A stretch of DNA of 47,550 bases from RECO01 sp050485385 (GCA_050485385.1 JBJHBG010000023.1:1-47550); one strand, 5' to 3'. Positions 26,601 to 35,589 are shown, counted from the stretch's first letter. The notes: generated from the letters alone by a model not told the origin. A program made the numbers and translations.

Positions 26601-29435
26601 TTGCTCAACATCATCGGCCCGGGCAGCAAGCCCGGACCCAAGGGACCGCAAGGCGAACAGGGCCCGCCCGGCATCGGCGGCCGTTACGAGGCGGAGCACG
26701 ATCGCCGGGTCATCGCCCCGATCGATGCCAAGTTCGTCAACCAGATCGACGCCTGCGACTTCGGCGCCCACTGCAATGCGGACACCGTCAGCCAATGGAT
26801 CCGCACCAGTGGCGGCGGCACCGGCGAGCGCATCGCCGAGGTCAACGGCGGCACCGGGTTCGCCAGCTTGACGGCGCTGCGTCAGGCCTACTCCGCGGTC
26901 AACGCCCTCACCCAGATCAGCCTCGACCACACCATCGACTGGCTCGCCATCCAACACGCCATCGTCGTCGGCCACACCCGCAGCGCCGAGGTCGTGCTGC
27001 CGCCCGGCACCTACCGCATCGCCCACGGCCTGCGTTGCCACGGCCGGCGGGTCAGGCTGCGAGGCTCGGGCAAGGGTGTTTCCGTCATCCAGCCGACCGT
27101 CACCAACTTCGACATCATCGGCAACAGCCTCGCCGCCGGCGCCAATCGTTGCCGCTACCTGTCCCTGCAGGATCTCACCGTGCGTGGCTCGCTCGGCCTC
27201 GGCGGCAACTGGAGCGAGGCCGGCGACGCGAGCAACGCGCTGGTCAAGTGCGGCGAGGTCGAAGAGATCGAGATCGATCGCTGCCTGTTCGAGCGCGGCC
27301 GCCACTTCGGCCTCAGCTTCAAGGGCGCGCGCAAGGTGCGGATCGCCGACAGCGACTTCTTCATGGTGATGCGCGACGTCATCTCGCTCAACGACTGCGC
27401 CGACGTCGACGTCTCCGCCTGCACCTTCACCCACAGCCGCGACGACGCCATCGCCAACCACGATGCCGAGGGCGACCTCTCCCATCCGGGCGTCCTGCGG
27501 GTGCGCGGCTGCCGCTTTCGCGACACCTACGGCGTGCGCGCCCATGGCGCCTCGCGCATCGTCGTCCAAGGCAACGTCTTCGAGGCGGTCCAACACCACG
27601 CCATCGAGATCACCCAAGCCTACAACGGCATCGGCGACCGTTCCCAGGCCAGTGTGGTCATCACCGACAACGTCATTTCCGACGTACTCCGGCCGATCTT
27701 CCGTGGCGAGAACGACGGCTCGCCCAACGAGTCCTTCGGCATCTACGTCTCGCAGCGGCCGCTGCAGCGCACCGGCACCTTCCCCAACTCGGTCTACGAC
27801 GCCGCCTTCGGGTGGCAACCGGGAACGCTGCCCTACCCCGCCAACCAGGCATTCTTCGGCGCCGGTCAACCGTTCTTCGGCACCAAGTCGGTCGTCATCG
27901 CCAACAACGTCATCGGCCGCTACTTCCCTTCCGGCGTCTCCGTCCGCACCTGGAAATCCGGCGGCTATGCCACCATGGTGGAACATCCGGTGACCGGCCA
28001 GAACGTTCCCGGCGACTGCATCCTGCCCTACGGCCTGTTGCGCAAGAACGTACCGAGCGGCGCCACCTACCCCTTCCAGGACTTCACGCCGACGGAGAGC
28101 CAACTCGCCTTTCCGGCGATCACGCTGCGGGGCCCCCTGTTCGACTTCGAGGTCGTCGGCAACGTTCTCGAGCCGGGCATCCATACCGGCGACGACCGCG
28201 TCGGCGTCGGCATCCACCTCAATGCCGGCACCCTCGACCAGTGGGGCCAGATCGAGGCGCAACGGTTCCTGCCGATGCGCGGCGGCCTGATCGCCGACAA
28301 CCAATTCACCCACTTCACCGTCGGCATCGATACCCAGGGCGCGAATCAGCCGATTCTCGCCAGCGGCGAGAGCCTTGCGGCCGACCTCGCCAAGGTACAG
28401 CCCCTGCTCGACGTCGACATCCGCGGCAATCAGTTCGCCGGCGATCCTTACCGCACACACCCGCGCGGCAACGCCAACGGAACCTGGGGCACGAGCGGCG
28501 TCGACTGCATCGGCCTGCGCCTGCGCTGGGTCAATGGTCCCCGCATCGCCGGCAACGTCTTCGAACGGGTGCGCCGGGTCGCCGACTTCGCCAACGCGAC
28601 GGTCGTCGTCACCGGTACCAACGTCCTGCTGATGGAACCGGGCGCGCCATCGCGCGGCATCGGCTCGGTGCAGGGGTTGGCCCTCGGCCACGACTGGCGC
28701 ATCGTCGAGCGGCACGAGACGCCGACCGAAATCTTCCTCTGGCGCAAGATCAAGCCGGCCAGCCAACGTCTCGGCGAGCGATCGACGCAGCCGAGTTCGG
28801 GCTATTGGTATGCCGGCGAGATCGTTTCGGGGACGGTCGAAGCACGCGGGGCCGACGGTCAGCACGTCAGTGGCTGGCGACGGCGCTCCACCGGCGCCGG
28901 CCATGCCGCCGGCACCGACTGGCTGACCTTGGGCGGTGCCGGTGGTGGTTCGGGTGCCGCCGAGTCGATCGAAACCATCGACCGCGCGCAAGTCGCCACC
29001 GTACCCTATGGCAACAGTCTGCTGCACTCCACGTGGAGCCAAGACGGCACGACCAGCGCCGGCAGCACCATCGCGTTGCCTGAAGGTGTCAGCGGTACGA
29101 CACCGCTCGTCGACGTCCCCGCCGGGTCGCGGCTCTGGACCCAGACCAACCTGCTGGTCGTCGGCCAAATGGGTATCGTCTCTGCCTGGGTCTATTCCAA
29201 TGTCGCCACATGGATAGCCCTGCGTGCGCCACAGCAGGCGGTCGGCGCCTTCGCCGGCGTGCAGCTCCAGGTCGGTTGGAACCTGGTCCATCTCCGCGGC
29301 ATAGCGGTCAACGATACCAATCACCTGATCACTCTGTCCAAGCGACCCGCCGATCTCACTGCCGCCGGCGCCGGTGCCGCCGCAGCCGGCACCATGGCCA
29401 TTCACGAACTGAAGATCGGCCCGGTCAGCGGCTGA
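26601..29435 (+). CDS. Right-handed beta-helix protein with N-terminal collagen-like segment
   Basis: 944 residues from TTG 26601, preceded by AAGGAG with a 7-nt gap; GTG 26583 is possible. Residues about 6-27 are Gly-X-Y repeats (GPKGPQGEQGPPG), a collagen-like trimerising segment. Pectate-lyase-like entry follows (DWLAIQHAIVVGHTRSAEVVLPPGTYRIAHGL), then many parallel beta-helix rungs to about residue 700 (IVVQGNVFEAVQHHAIEIT, VVIANNVIGRYFP, GIHLNAGTLDQWGQ). The last 200 residues look like a beta-sandwich (carbohydrate-binding-like). There is no signal peptide and no RTX repeat. Phage tail spikes and polysaccharide lyases share this plan. It may bind, trim or modify the EPS; catalytic residues were not identified. 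A strong terminator follows. Confidence 0.7.
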   Translation: MLNIIGPGSKPGPKGPQGEQGPPGIGGRYEAEHDRRVIAPIDAKFVNQIDACDFGAHCNADTVSQWIRTSGGGTGERIAEVNGGTGFASLTALRQAYSAVNALTQISLDHTIDWLAIQHAIVVGHTRSAEVVLPPGTYRIAHGLRCHGRRVRLRGSGKGVSVIQPTVTNFDIIGNSLAAGANRCRYLSLQDLTVRGSLGLGGNWSEAGDASNALVKCGEVEEIEIDRCLFERGRHFGLSFKGARKVRIADSDFFMVMRDVISLNDCADVDVSACTFTHSRDDAIANHDAEGDLSHPGVLRVRGCRFRDTYGVRAHGASRIVVQGNVFEAVQHHAIEITQAYNGIGDRSQASVVITDNVISDVLRPIFRGENDGSPNESFGIYVSQRPLQRTGTFPNSVYDAAFGWQPGTLPYPANQAFFGAGQPFFGTKSVVIANNVIGRYFPSGVSVRTWKSGGYATMVEHPVTGQNVPGDCILPYGLLRKNVPSGATYPFQDFTPTESQLAFPAITLRGPLFDFEVVGNVLEPGIHTGDDRVGVGIHLNAGTLDQWGQIEAQRFLPMRGGLIADNQFTHFTVGIDTQGANQPILASGESLAADLAKVQPLLDVDIRGNQFAGDPYRTHPRGNANGTWGTSGVDCIGLRLRWVNGPRIAGNVFERVRRVADFANATVVVTGTNVLLMEPGAPSRGIGSVQGLALGHDWRIVERHETPTEIFLWRKIKPASQRLGERSTQPSSGYWYAGEIVSGTVEARGADGQHVSGWRRRSTGAGHAAGTDWLTLGGAGGGSGAAESIETIDRAQVATVPYGNSLLHSTWSQDGTTSAGSTIALPEGVSGTTPLVDVPAGSRLWTQTNLLVVGQMGIVSAWVYSNVATWIALRAPQQAVGAFAGVQLQVGWNLVHLRGIAVNDTNHLITLSKRPADLTAAGAGAAAAGTMAIHELKIGPVSG

Positions 29436-29453
29436 GCCGCAGGCCGCCACCAA

Positions 29454-29494
29454 CCGAGACCCGATCGGCAACCTGCGCCTCGATCGGGTCTCGG
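29454..29494 (+). terminator. Strong hairpin terminator after beta-helix gene
   Basis: Perfect 14-bp stem (CCGAGACCCGATCG, 29454-29467, with its complement at 29481-29494) and a 13-nt loop, starting 19 nt after the stop at 29435. A pyrimidine-rich stretch (CTCTTCCC) follows. Confidence 0.7.
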
Positions 29495-29597
29495 CACGAC
29501 CTCTTCCCGTCCGCAAGCCGGCTCGGTATGGCTGAGCGGCGCGTCACCACGAGCCGACGCGCCCTCCCCCCAAGAACGTCGCAGCGGAGATCCCCGA

Positions 29598-31181
29598 ATG
29601 CAGACAGCGGCGAGGTCATTGATCGCACTCGCCCTACTTGCCGGCATGGCTCCTTGGAGCGGCGCCCAAGCGGCCGCGTCGCCTGCCCTCCTACCGTTCG
29701 ACATGCCGTCGCCGGCAACGTTGCAGAGCTCGCCACGCAAGGTGCTGGCGCACTGGTTCCTTTGGCCGCTGTCGCTCGACGACCGCGATCCACGCGCGCC
29801 TGCACCGCCGGAAGCCTATGCGCGCCTGCAGAACTCCGATGCGGTACGCTGGGACTCGCGCTTGCGGTTCCGACCACTGGCCCGTCCGGCCCGTGGCGGC
29901 GACGACTGGGAGACCGCCGACTTCGCGGCCGAGATACGGCTCGCACAGGCGGTGGGAGTCGACGGGTTCCTCTTCAACTACACGGCGACCGGCCGGAGCG
30001 GTGAGGAAGGGCTGCGCAAGCTCGTTCTGCTGCTACGAGCAGCCGAACGGCTGGACGGCGGATTCACTATCGCCCCCAATCTCGATCTCGTCGGCTGCGG
30101 CCAATCCCCCAATGGCTTCTGTACCGGCACCCGGCTCTACACCCCCGAGTTCGCCGCCACCTCGCTCCTCGACGCGTTGGAGGCGGCGGGGCTACGCCAC
30201 TCGTCGCACCTGATGCGACACCAGGGGAGGCTCGTGGTCGGCAGCTTCGCCGCCGAACTCGGCCCAGCCGAATGGTGGGAAGAGCTGCGCCGCGTCTTCG
30301 CCCGGCATGGCGAGGACATTTTCGTCGTCTGCGTGTTCAATTCGCCCTCGAACCGGAGCCGCATGCGTCCGTTCGAGCGGGCCTGCGATACCTGGTCGGA
30401 TTGGGGCAACGTCAACCTCGACCGCAACGATCGCCCCTACGACCGCCTCTGGCCGAACGCGACCAAGCCGATCATGGGGCCGATCCGCAGCCAGGACCTC
30501 CGCTGGCGCGAGAACTGGTCGGTCGGCGCCGAGAGCCGTGGCAGCCGGTTGTTGCGCCGCGACTGGGAGGCGGCCATCCGCCACGGCGTCGACTGGGTGC
30601 AGCTCGTCACCTGGAACGACCATGGCGAGCACAGCTCGCACATGCCGACCACCGCCACGCAGTTCGGCTTCGCCGACCTCAACGCCTACTACGCCACCTG
30701 GTACAAGACCGGACGACGCCCCGAGATCCGGCGCGATGCACTCTACTTCTTCCACCGCATCCATCGGGGCGGGCCTTGGATCCGGCAGCACGCGGGCACG
30801 TCCTCTTGGGAGAACGAGATCGAGGTCGTCGCGTTTCTCACCGCGCCGGCCGAGGTGCGGATCGAAACCGCCGCCGGAACGACGACGCACGCGCTCGAGG
30901 CCGGCATGCACAGTGTGCGGGCTCCCCTGCCGTCCCACGGCAATCCCCGCTTCGCGATCCGGCGCGATGGCCGGACCGTGGTCGACGTCACGAGCCCCTT
31001 CACCATCGGCCGCACACCCGGCTATGGCGGCCGGAGCCAAGGCCTCGACCTGGTCTACCGCGCCGGCGGTTCGCTGCGGATGGCGCTGGGTGCCGAGCGG
31101 CCGGCAGCACGCTGCGTCGACGTCGGCCCGGACGCCTGCCTCGACCCGCACCAGGGCGAGCCCGTCTGGCTCGCCCGTTGA
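29598..31181 (+). CDS. Secreted glycoside hydrolase family 71-like protein (alpha-1,3-glucanase-like)
   Basis: 527 residues, ATG 29598 with GGAG 9 nt upstream. Signal peptide: MQTAARSLIALALLAGMAPWSGAQA, cleavage near residue 25. The GH71 pattern starts at RKVLAHWFLWPLSLDD, continues with AEIRLAQAVGVDGFLFNYT and FTIAPNLDLVG, and reaches VQLVTWNDHGEHSSH (residues 339-346; WND-GE is the family hallmark). The C-terminal 120 residues form a beta-rich domain. GH71 enzymes cut alpha-1,3-glucan and are mostly fungal, so a bacterial plasmid copy is notable. It may trim or release the local polysaccharide, or degrade foreign alpha-glucan. Confidence 0.78.
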   Translation: MQTAARSLIALALLAGMAPWSGAQAAASPALLPFDMPSPATLQSSPRKVLAHWFLWPLSLDDRDPRAPAPPEAYARLQNSDAVRWDSRLRFRPLARPARGGDDWETADFAAEIRLAQAVGVDGFLFNYTATGRSGEEGLRKLVLLLRAAERLDGGFTIAPNLDLVGCGQSPNGFCTGTRLYTPEFAATSLLDALEAAGLRHSSHLMRHQGRLVVGSFAAELGPAEWWEELRRVFARHGEDIFVVCVFNSPSNRSRMRPFERACDTWSDWGNVNLDRNDRPYDRLWPNATKPIMGPIRSQDLRWRENWSVGAESRGSRLLRRDWEAAIRHGVDWVQLVTWNDHGEHSSHMPTTATQFGFADLNAYYATWYKTGRRPEIRRDALYFFHRIHRGGPWIRQHAGTSSWENEIEVVAFLTAPAEVRIETAAGTTTHALEAGMHSVRAPLPSHGNPRFAIRRDGRTVVDVTSPFTIGRTPGYGGRSQGLDLVYRAGGSLRMALGAERPAARCVDVGPDACLDPHQGEPVWLAR

Positions 31182-31206
31182 CCCCCCTGCCCTCGCCCGC
31201 CGCCCG

Positions 31207-32163
31207 TCAGCGCGCCTCGACCTTGCGCACCACGGTGAGCCGGCGGCGCTCGACCGGCGGCGGCGATGGGTGCAGCTCGAGGCCACGCGCCGTGACCCCG
31301 ACCTTGGCCTGCGGATAGACCGCGAGCGCCAGCTCCAGACCCTGCACGAAGCGCTGCCGAAAGGCGCGGAGATTGGTGTAGGTCGGACCGAACTGTTCGC
31401 GGAGCGACAGCCAAGAGACCGCCGTCGGCCGCGCCAGGCAGTGCAGGCGGTAGGCCAGCCAGACGTAGATGTCGATGGTCAGGCTCTGGTTGGCGATGTG
31501 GCGGAGTGCGGGCTCGAACACCGGCACCGGATGGCGCTGCAGTTCCTCGTAGAAGGTCTCGCCGAGCCGGACCGTCTCGTTCCACAAACTGCCCTGGCGG
31601 TCGTCCTCGCCGAGGTCGTGGAAGGCGAAGCCGCCCTTGATGATGTGGTCGTGGTCCCAGGCCGAACTCCGGCCGTCCTCGGCCTGCCACTTGAAGGTCA
31701 GCCGGCAGGCGCCGATGCGGCTCGCCTGCTCGCGCACGTCCTTGTAGGTCTTGCCGCCGATGCCGATGTCCATGCGCTGCAGCCAATCGCGCATCGAGCG
31801 GCCGAGCTCCACCTCGCGGCTGGCGTTCTTCACCGCCTCGGTCTGCAGATAGAGCAGGATCAGCCGGGCCCGGCTGCCGTAGGGCACGCCCAGATAGCGC
31901 GGCTCACCCTGACCGTGCACCCGGACCGGCTCGATCAGGAGGCTGATATTGCCGCTGCCGCGGCGCCAGATCTCGTCGTCGGGCAGCCGCTTGTGCGGCA
32001 GGGCCGTCATGCAGAAGCCGCTGTAGGTGATGCCGATCGCCTGGCTCTCTTCCCGCAGCATCTCCTGGGCGATCTGCGTCAGCCGCCGGTCACGAGGCGA
32101 GGTTGCCCGCTCCAAGGCCTTGTCCGGCCCGTGCACGCGAAGGAGGTCGTGAATGTCTGCCAT
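31207..32163 (-). CDS. repA: Plasmid replication initiator RepA (RepA_C family, PF04796-like)
   Basis: 318 residues from ATG 32163 (MADIHDLLRVHG); ATG 32211 is possible but places an iteron inside the coding region. The sequence matches alphaproteobacterial plasmid RepA proteins: MTALPHKRLPDDEIWRR, VPYGSRARLILLYLQTEAVKNASREVELGRSM, GKTYKDVREQASRIGACRLTF and LPLTIDIYVWLAYRL-like text (IANQSLTIDIYVWLAYRLHCL). It should bind the iterons directly upstream and open the origin. The open frame 5' of the start reads the iterons as GLLLR and is not coding. Confident family call; the exact start is unsure. Confidence 0.88.
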   Translation of the reverse strand: MADIHDLLRVHGPDKALERATSPRDRRLTQIAQEMLREESQAIGITYSGFCMTALPHKRLPDDEIWRRGSGNISLLIEPVRVHGQGEPRYLGVPYGSRARLILLYLQTEAVKNASREVELGRSMRDWLQRMDIGIGGKTYKDVREQASRIGACRLTFKWQAEDGRSSAWDHDHIIKGGFAFHDLGEDDRQGSLWNETVRLGETFYEELQRHPVPVFEPALRHIANQSLTIDIYVWLAYRLHCLARPTAVSWLSLREQFGPTYTNLRAFRQRFVQGLELALAVYPQAKVGVTARGLELHPSPPPVERRRLTVVRKVEAR

Positions 32164-32187
32164 GGCGCCGCTCGCCGCTTCCGCAGT

Positions 32188-32496
32188 TTGGACTCCTGCT
32201 ACGGAATCCATAGAAGGATATTTGTTTGTTATTAGTATGCGCAGCAAGAGTCCAGGGAAAACTCGGGGGTAGCGTAGCAACAGTCCAAAGAATCGTAGCA
32301 AGAGTCCAAGGAACGGCCCTGCCCCGACAAGAACCGACGCAAGTCATCCACAAGGGGTAGCAAGAGTCCACGGCGGTCGTCCACAGGGCGCAGCAGGAGT
32401 CCAAATCGCCTGGAGCGGCCGGCGGCAGGCCCGGCTGCCGGCGGCGCGACCGCAGCAAGAGTCCACACCGCCGCTGTTGCCGTAGCAAGAGTCCAA
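32188..32496. repeat. Iteron array / putative oriV
   Basis: Eight copies of a 15-nt iteron, consensus GTAGCAAGAGTCCAA, start at 32188 (inverted), 32241, 32274, 32295, 32357, 32390, 32452 and 32482. A ninth, inverted copy lies in parB at 32665. Spacing varies in roughly 10-nt helical steps (21, 33, 62, 33, 62, 30). An AT-rich stretch (about 32212-32240) and DnaA-box-like words TCATCCACA (32344-32352) and TCGTCCACA (32377-32385) complete an origin. It lies between repA and parB and contains no gene. Confidence 0.88.
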
Positions 32497-32509
32497 GCGC
32501 GAGCCCGCA

Positions 32510-33343
32510 TCAACCGGCCAGAATCCGCCCGATCCGGTCGTGCAGCCGCCGCAGGACCTCCATGGCCGCCGCGTCCCGGCGCACCGCCGTTCCGGTCACG
32601 CCCTCCAGGCCGGCGAGCAGCCGGCGGCCGTTGCCGGCGAGGTCGGCCGCGGGCTTGGCCGGGTTTGGACTCTTGCTTTGCCGGCGCGCCCGGGCCGCGC
32701 GCACCGTAGCCCCCTGCCCCCGGTCGAGATCCTCCCACCAGGCGCGCTGCGCCGCCTCGCCCTCGATCCGCGCCAACTCGATCAGCAGCGACTTCGAGGG
32801 CGGCCGCGGCGCCGTGCGAATGGCGTCCTGCACCGAAGGGGCGATGCGGGTCAGCGAGAGGAGTTCCGAGACCGTGCTCTTGGCCTTGGCCAGTGCCTTG
32901 GCGAGCTGGTCGAGGCCGTAGCCGTGGCGCTCCTTCAGGGCGGCGAGCGCCGCCGCCTCGTCGAGCGGGCTGAGGTCCTCGCGCTGCAGGTTCTCGATCA
33001 GGGCGAGTTCGTCGACGGCACCGGTGGTCAACAGCGCCGGAATGCGCTCGCGGCCGAGCCGGCGATGCGCCAGCCAGCGGCGCTGCCCCGCGACCAGCAC
33101 GTAGCCCGTGCCGGCGGCGGCGACGATGATCGGCTGCAACAGCCCGTGCCGCTCGATCGAGGCCGCGAGTTCGGCGAGTGCGGCCTCGTCGACCTCGCGC
33201 CGCGGCTGGTGCGGGTTGGGCTGGATGGCGCCGACGTCGAGTTCGACCAACTGCGGCAAGGGCGAGGCCAGATCGAACAGCACGTCGCGCCGGGCCCGGA
33301 GGGTGGCGGCGATCGGGCTTGCCGGACGCTTAGCCTTGGCCAT
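32510..33343 (-). CDS. parB: Chromosome/plasmid partitioning protein ParB
   Basis: 277 residues from ATG 33343, overlapping parA by 14 nt. N-terminal nuclease-like CTPase domain: IQPNPHQPRREVDEAALAELAASI, YVLVAGQRRWLAHRRLG and LIENLQREDLSPLDEAAALAAL. Central HTH: LDQLAKALAKAKSTVSELLSLTRIAPSVQDAI. C-terminal dimerisation region from about 210. It binds parS, probably the palindromes at 34171-34216, and segregates the replicon with ParA. One iteron (32665-32679) is embedded in its coding sequence. Confidence 0.93.
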   Translation of the reverse strand: MAKAKRPASPIAATLRARRDVLFDLASPLPQLVELDVGAIQPNPHQPRREVDEAALAELAASIERHGLLQPIIVAAAGTGYVLVAGQRRWLAHRRLGRERIPALLTTGAVDELALIENLQREDLSPLDEAAALAALKERHGYGLDQLAKALAKAKSTVSELLSLTRIAPSVQDAIRTAPRPPSKSLLIELARIEGEAAQRAWWEDLDRGQGATVRAARARRQSKSPNPAKPAADLAGNGRRLLAGLEGVTGTAVRRDAAAMEVLRRLHDRIGRILAG

Positions 33344-34106
33344 CGACGGTCTCCAGCAGGCGGCGGGCGAGATCGCGATAGGCCGCGGCACCGGGGCTCG
33401 CCGGCTCGAGCGTCACGGTCGGCTGACCGGTGCCGGCAGCGCGGTCGAAGGCGGTCGAGCGCGGGATCGGCTCGAACACCGCCAACGCCGGCGCGAAGGT
33501 CCCGCGCAGCTCCGCCAGCACCTCGGCGTCGTGGCCGAAGCGGGCGTTGAACAGGGTCGGCAGCACGCCGAGCACGGTCAAGGCCGGGTTGGCCCGCCGC
33601 TGCACCTTGCGGATGGTGTCGAGCAACTGGGTGATGCCGAGGCTGGAGAGCAGGTCGGTCTTGACCGGGATCAGCACGGCATCGGCGGCGGCGAGCGCGT
33701 TGACGGTGAGGAGGGTGAGGGTCGGCGGACAGTCGAGCAGGACCACGTCGTAGCCGTCGCGCACCGGGGCGAGGGCTTCCTTCAGCACCCACGACGCCCC
33801 GGGCTCGGCGAGCAGTTCGGCGTCGGCCCTGGCCAGGGCGATGCTCGCCGGCACCAGGGCCGGCGAGCCCGGCAGGACCAGCTCCGCCAAGGACTTGGCG
33901 CCGGTGAGCGCCCAGTAGAGCGTGCGCTCCTCGGCCTCCAGCAGGCGCTCGTCGTGACCGAGGTAGAAGGTGAGCGAGGCCTGCGGGTCGACGTCGACGG
34001 CGAGCACGCGCCGCCCCTCGGCCCCGAATGCGGAGGCGAGATTGGCGACGGTCGTGGTCTTGCCGGTGCCGCCCTTCTGGTTGACGACGGCGACGACGGA
34101 CGTCAT
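33330..34106 (-). CDS. parA: Partitioning ATPase ParA
   Basis: 258 residues from ATG 34106. Deviant Walker A KGGTGKTT (residues 11-18), Walker A' VDVDPQASLTFYLG, and Walker B YDVVLLDCPPTLTLLTVNAL. It is of the short type without an N-terminal HTH (Soj/type Ib-like), so autoregulation would fall to ParB or the palindromes upstream. parA is the first gene of the parAB operon, which lies beside the replication origin. Confidence 0.95.
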   Translation of the reverse strand: MTSVVAVVNQKGGTGKTTTVANLASAFGAEGRRVLAVDVDPQASLTFYLGHDERLLEAEERTLYWALTGAKSLAELVLPGSPALVPASIALARADAELLAEPGASWVLKEALAPVRDGYDVVLLDCPPTLTLLTVNALAAADAVLIPVKTDLLSSLGITQLLDTIRKVQRRANPALTVLGVLPTLFNARFGHDAEVLAELRGTFAPALAVFEPIPRSTAFDRAAGTGQPTVTLEPASPGAAAYRDLARRLLETVDGQG

Positions 34107-34170
34107 GGGCGGATGCGCGCGGCCATGCGGCGACCTTGGCCGCAGTGCCGCGCCGCCGTCAAGCCGGCGT

Positions 34171-34216
34171 CCGTTCGGACGTCCGAACGGCGGCGGCTCG
34201 GTTCGGACGTCCGAAC
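34171..34216. promoter_or_regulatory. Twin palindromes, putative parS / parAB operator
   Basis: CCGTTCGGACGTCCGAACGG (34171-34190) is a perfect palindrome. Its 16-nt core GTTCGGACGTCCGAAC recurs at 34201-34216, centre to centre 28 nt. Both lie upstream of parA. The GTT-N10-AAC form resembles parS of alphaproteobacterial plasmids. Confidence 0.8.
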
Positions 34217-34224
34217 GGAACGCC

Positions 34225-35589
34225 TCAGGAGGCGGCGCTCGCCGCCGCGCCCGTCGCCGCCGTGCCGGTGGCGAGGTCGAGGTTGAGGGCGGACAGGGCG
34301 CGGATGCGGGGCAGGGTGGCCGCGATCTTGGCGCGGTGCGCGTCGCGCGCCGCGAGCTGGTCCGCGATCAGGGCGGCGAAGCGCGGCGGATCGGCCACCT
34401 CGGTCATGGTGAAGCCCAACTCCGGCACGCCGAAATGGTCGAGCAGCCCCTGCACCTTGCCCATGTAGTCGAGGAACATGCACGGCGTGCCGGCACCCAG
34501 TGCGGCGATGCCGAAATGCATCCGTCCGGAGACCACGAAGTCGAGCTGACGGCAGAGCGCCTTGACCTCGGCGGCGCGCAGATCGGCCAGCGCCAGGAAG
34601 ACGCGGTCGGTCGCCTCGGGCGGCAGCGCCGCGTGCACCGCGCGCAGGAAGCCGACGTCGTTGTTGTGGCGGCGGTAGTCGTGGGCGACGAAGACGAAGG
34701 AGTGCTCCTCCGGCCCCTCCAGCAGCAGGGCCACCGTGCGTGCCAGCAGCGCCGCCTCGGCGTCGAGGTCGGGGATGCTGTCGCTGCCCTTGGCGCCGAG
34801 CGCCATGCCGGCGCCGAGCGGGTTGGCGTTGTAGCCGAGCACCGTGCGACCGGCCGCACGCTCCGCCGCGATCCACCTCAGCGCCGCCTGCGCCGCCGGG
34901 CCGAACGCGGTTGCCGGCTCCAGCCTGAAGGCGAGGTCGGCGCCGAGGTGGACCGGGCCGCGGGCGAGCGGCGCGACCCGCGCGAAGGATACGGGATCGC
35001 GCACGCAAAGGGTGGCATCGGCCGACAGCTCGGCGAGGGCCGTCCGCACCGCGGGGTCGCCGTCGCTCTTGAAGCTGAAGCCGACCACCGACGTCTGCAG
35101 ACCGGCACGCGCGGCGAGCCCGGCGAGCCACAGCCGGCGCAGGCTCAAGGACGGCAGATAGCCGCCGTCCATGGTGTCGGCGCCGATGAGCACGAAGTGG
35201 GTGCCTCGCCGCAGGACCGCCTCGAACCGGTCGTGCGCTTCGCCCCAACCGGCCGGTCGCATCAACCTGGTCAGCGCCACCACCTCCAGGTTCCCATCGG
35301 CGAAGTCGAAGCGGTCCTCCTCCGCCATCGCGAGCACGACGATCCGCTCGACGCCGCGGCTGCGCAGGCCCCGCACGGTGGCCGTGATCATCGCCTCGTC
35401 GCCGATGTTGCCGAGCGAGGACGGCGCCATGACGACGTAGGTCGGCGGCAGCGCGGCGCCCTTGCGCGCCGCGCGCAGCCGCTCGAGCCGACGGCCCAGC
35501 GACTGGCGAAAGCGCCGATCCGACAGGCCGAAGACCCGCTTCTTCAGCCAGGACTTGGCCGTCCGCTTGATCTTGGCAAGCGCACTCAT
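34225..35589 (-). CDS. Polysaccharide pyruvyl transferase family protein
   Basis: 454 residues from ATG 35589 (MSALAKIKRTAKSWLKK). The GT-B-like PS_pyruv_trans pattern is clear: VMAPSSLGNIGDEAMITATVRGL (residues about 53-75), FVLIGADTMDGGY, LCVRDPVSFARV, LGYNANP and the terminal LDFVVSGRMHFGIAALGAGTPCMFLDYMGKVQGLLDHFG with the conserved SxRMH. Members add a pyruvate ketal from phosphoenolpyruvate to EPS sugars, giving acidic residues; some members have other roles. Probably a decorating step of this EPS. It is divergent from the RTX/beta-helix gene. Confidence 0.88.
   Translation of the reverse strand: MSALAKIKRTAKSWLKKRVFGLSDRRFRQSLGRRLERLRAARKGAALPPTYVVMAPSSLGNIGDEAMITATVRGLRSRGVERIVVLAMAEEDRFDFADGNLEVVALTRLMRPAGWGEAHDRFEAVLRRGTHFVLIGADTMDGGYLPSLSLRRLWLAGLAARAGLQTSVVGFSFKSDGDPAVRTALAELSADATLCVRDPVSFARVAPLARGPVHLGADLAFRLEPATAFGPAAQAALRWIAAERAAGRTVLGYNANPLGAGMALGAKGSDSIPDLDAEAALLARTVALLLEGPEEHSFVFVAHDYRRHNNDVGFLRAVHAALPPEATDRVFLALADLRAAEVKALCRQLDFVVSGRMHFGIAALGAGTPCMFLDYMGKVQGLLDHFGVPELGFTMTEVADPPRFAALIADQLAARDAHRAKIAATLPRIRALSALNLDLATGTAATGAAASAAS

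Noticed and set aside
32212..32301. N-terminal extension of RepA (MLRFFGLLLRYPRVF...)
   Set aside because: It translates the iterons (GLLLR recurs with each copy), so it is origin DNA read through, not protein.
32188..32496. CRISPR array
   Set aside because: Repeats are only 15 nt, degenerate, partly inverted and irregularly spaced, and no cas genes are present. Iterons beside repA explain them better.
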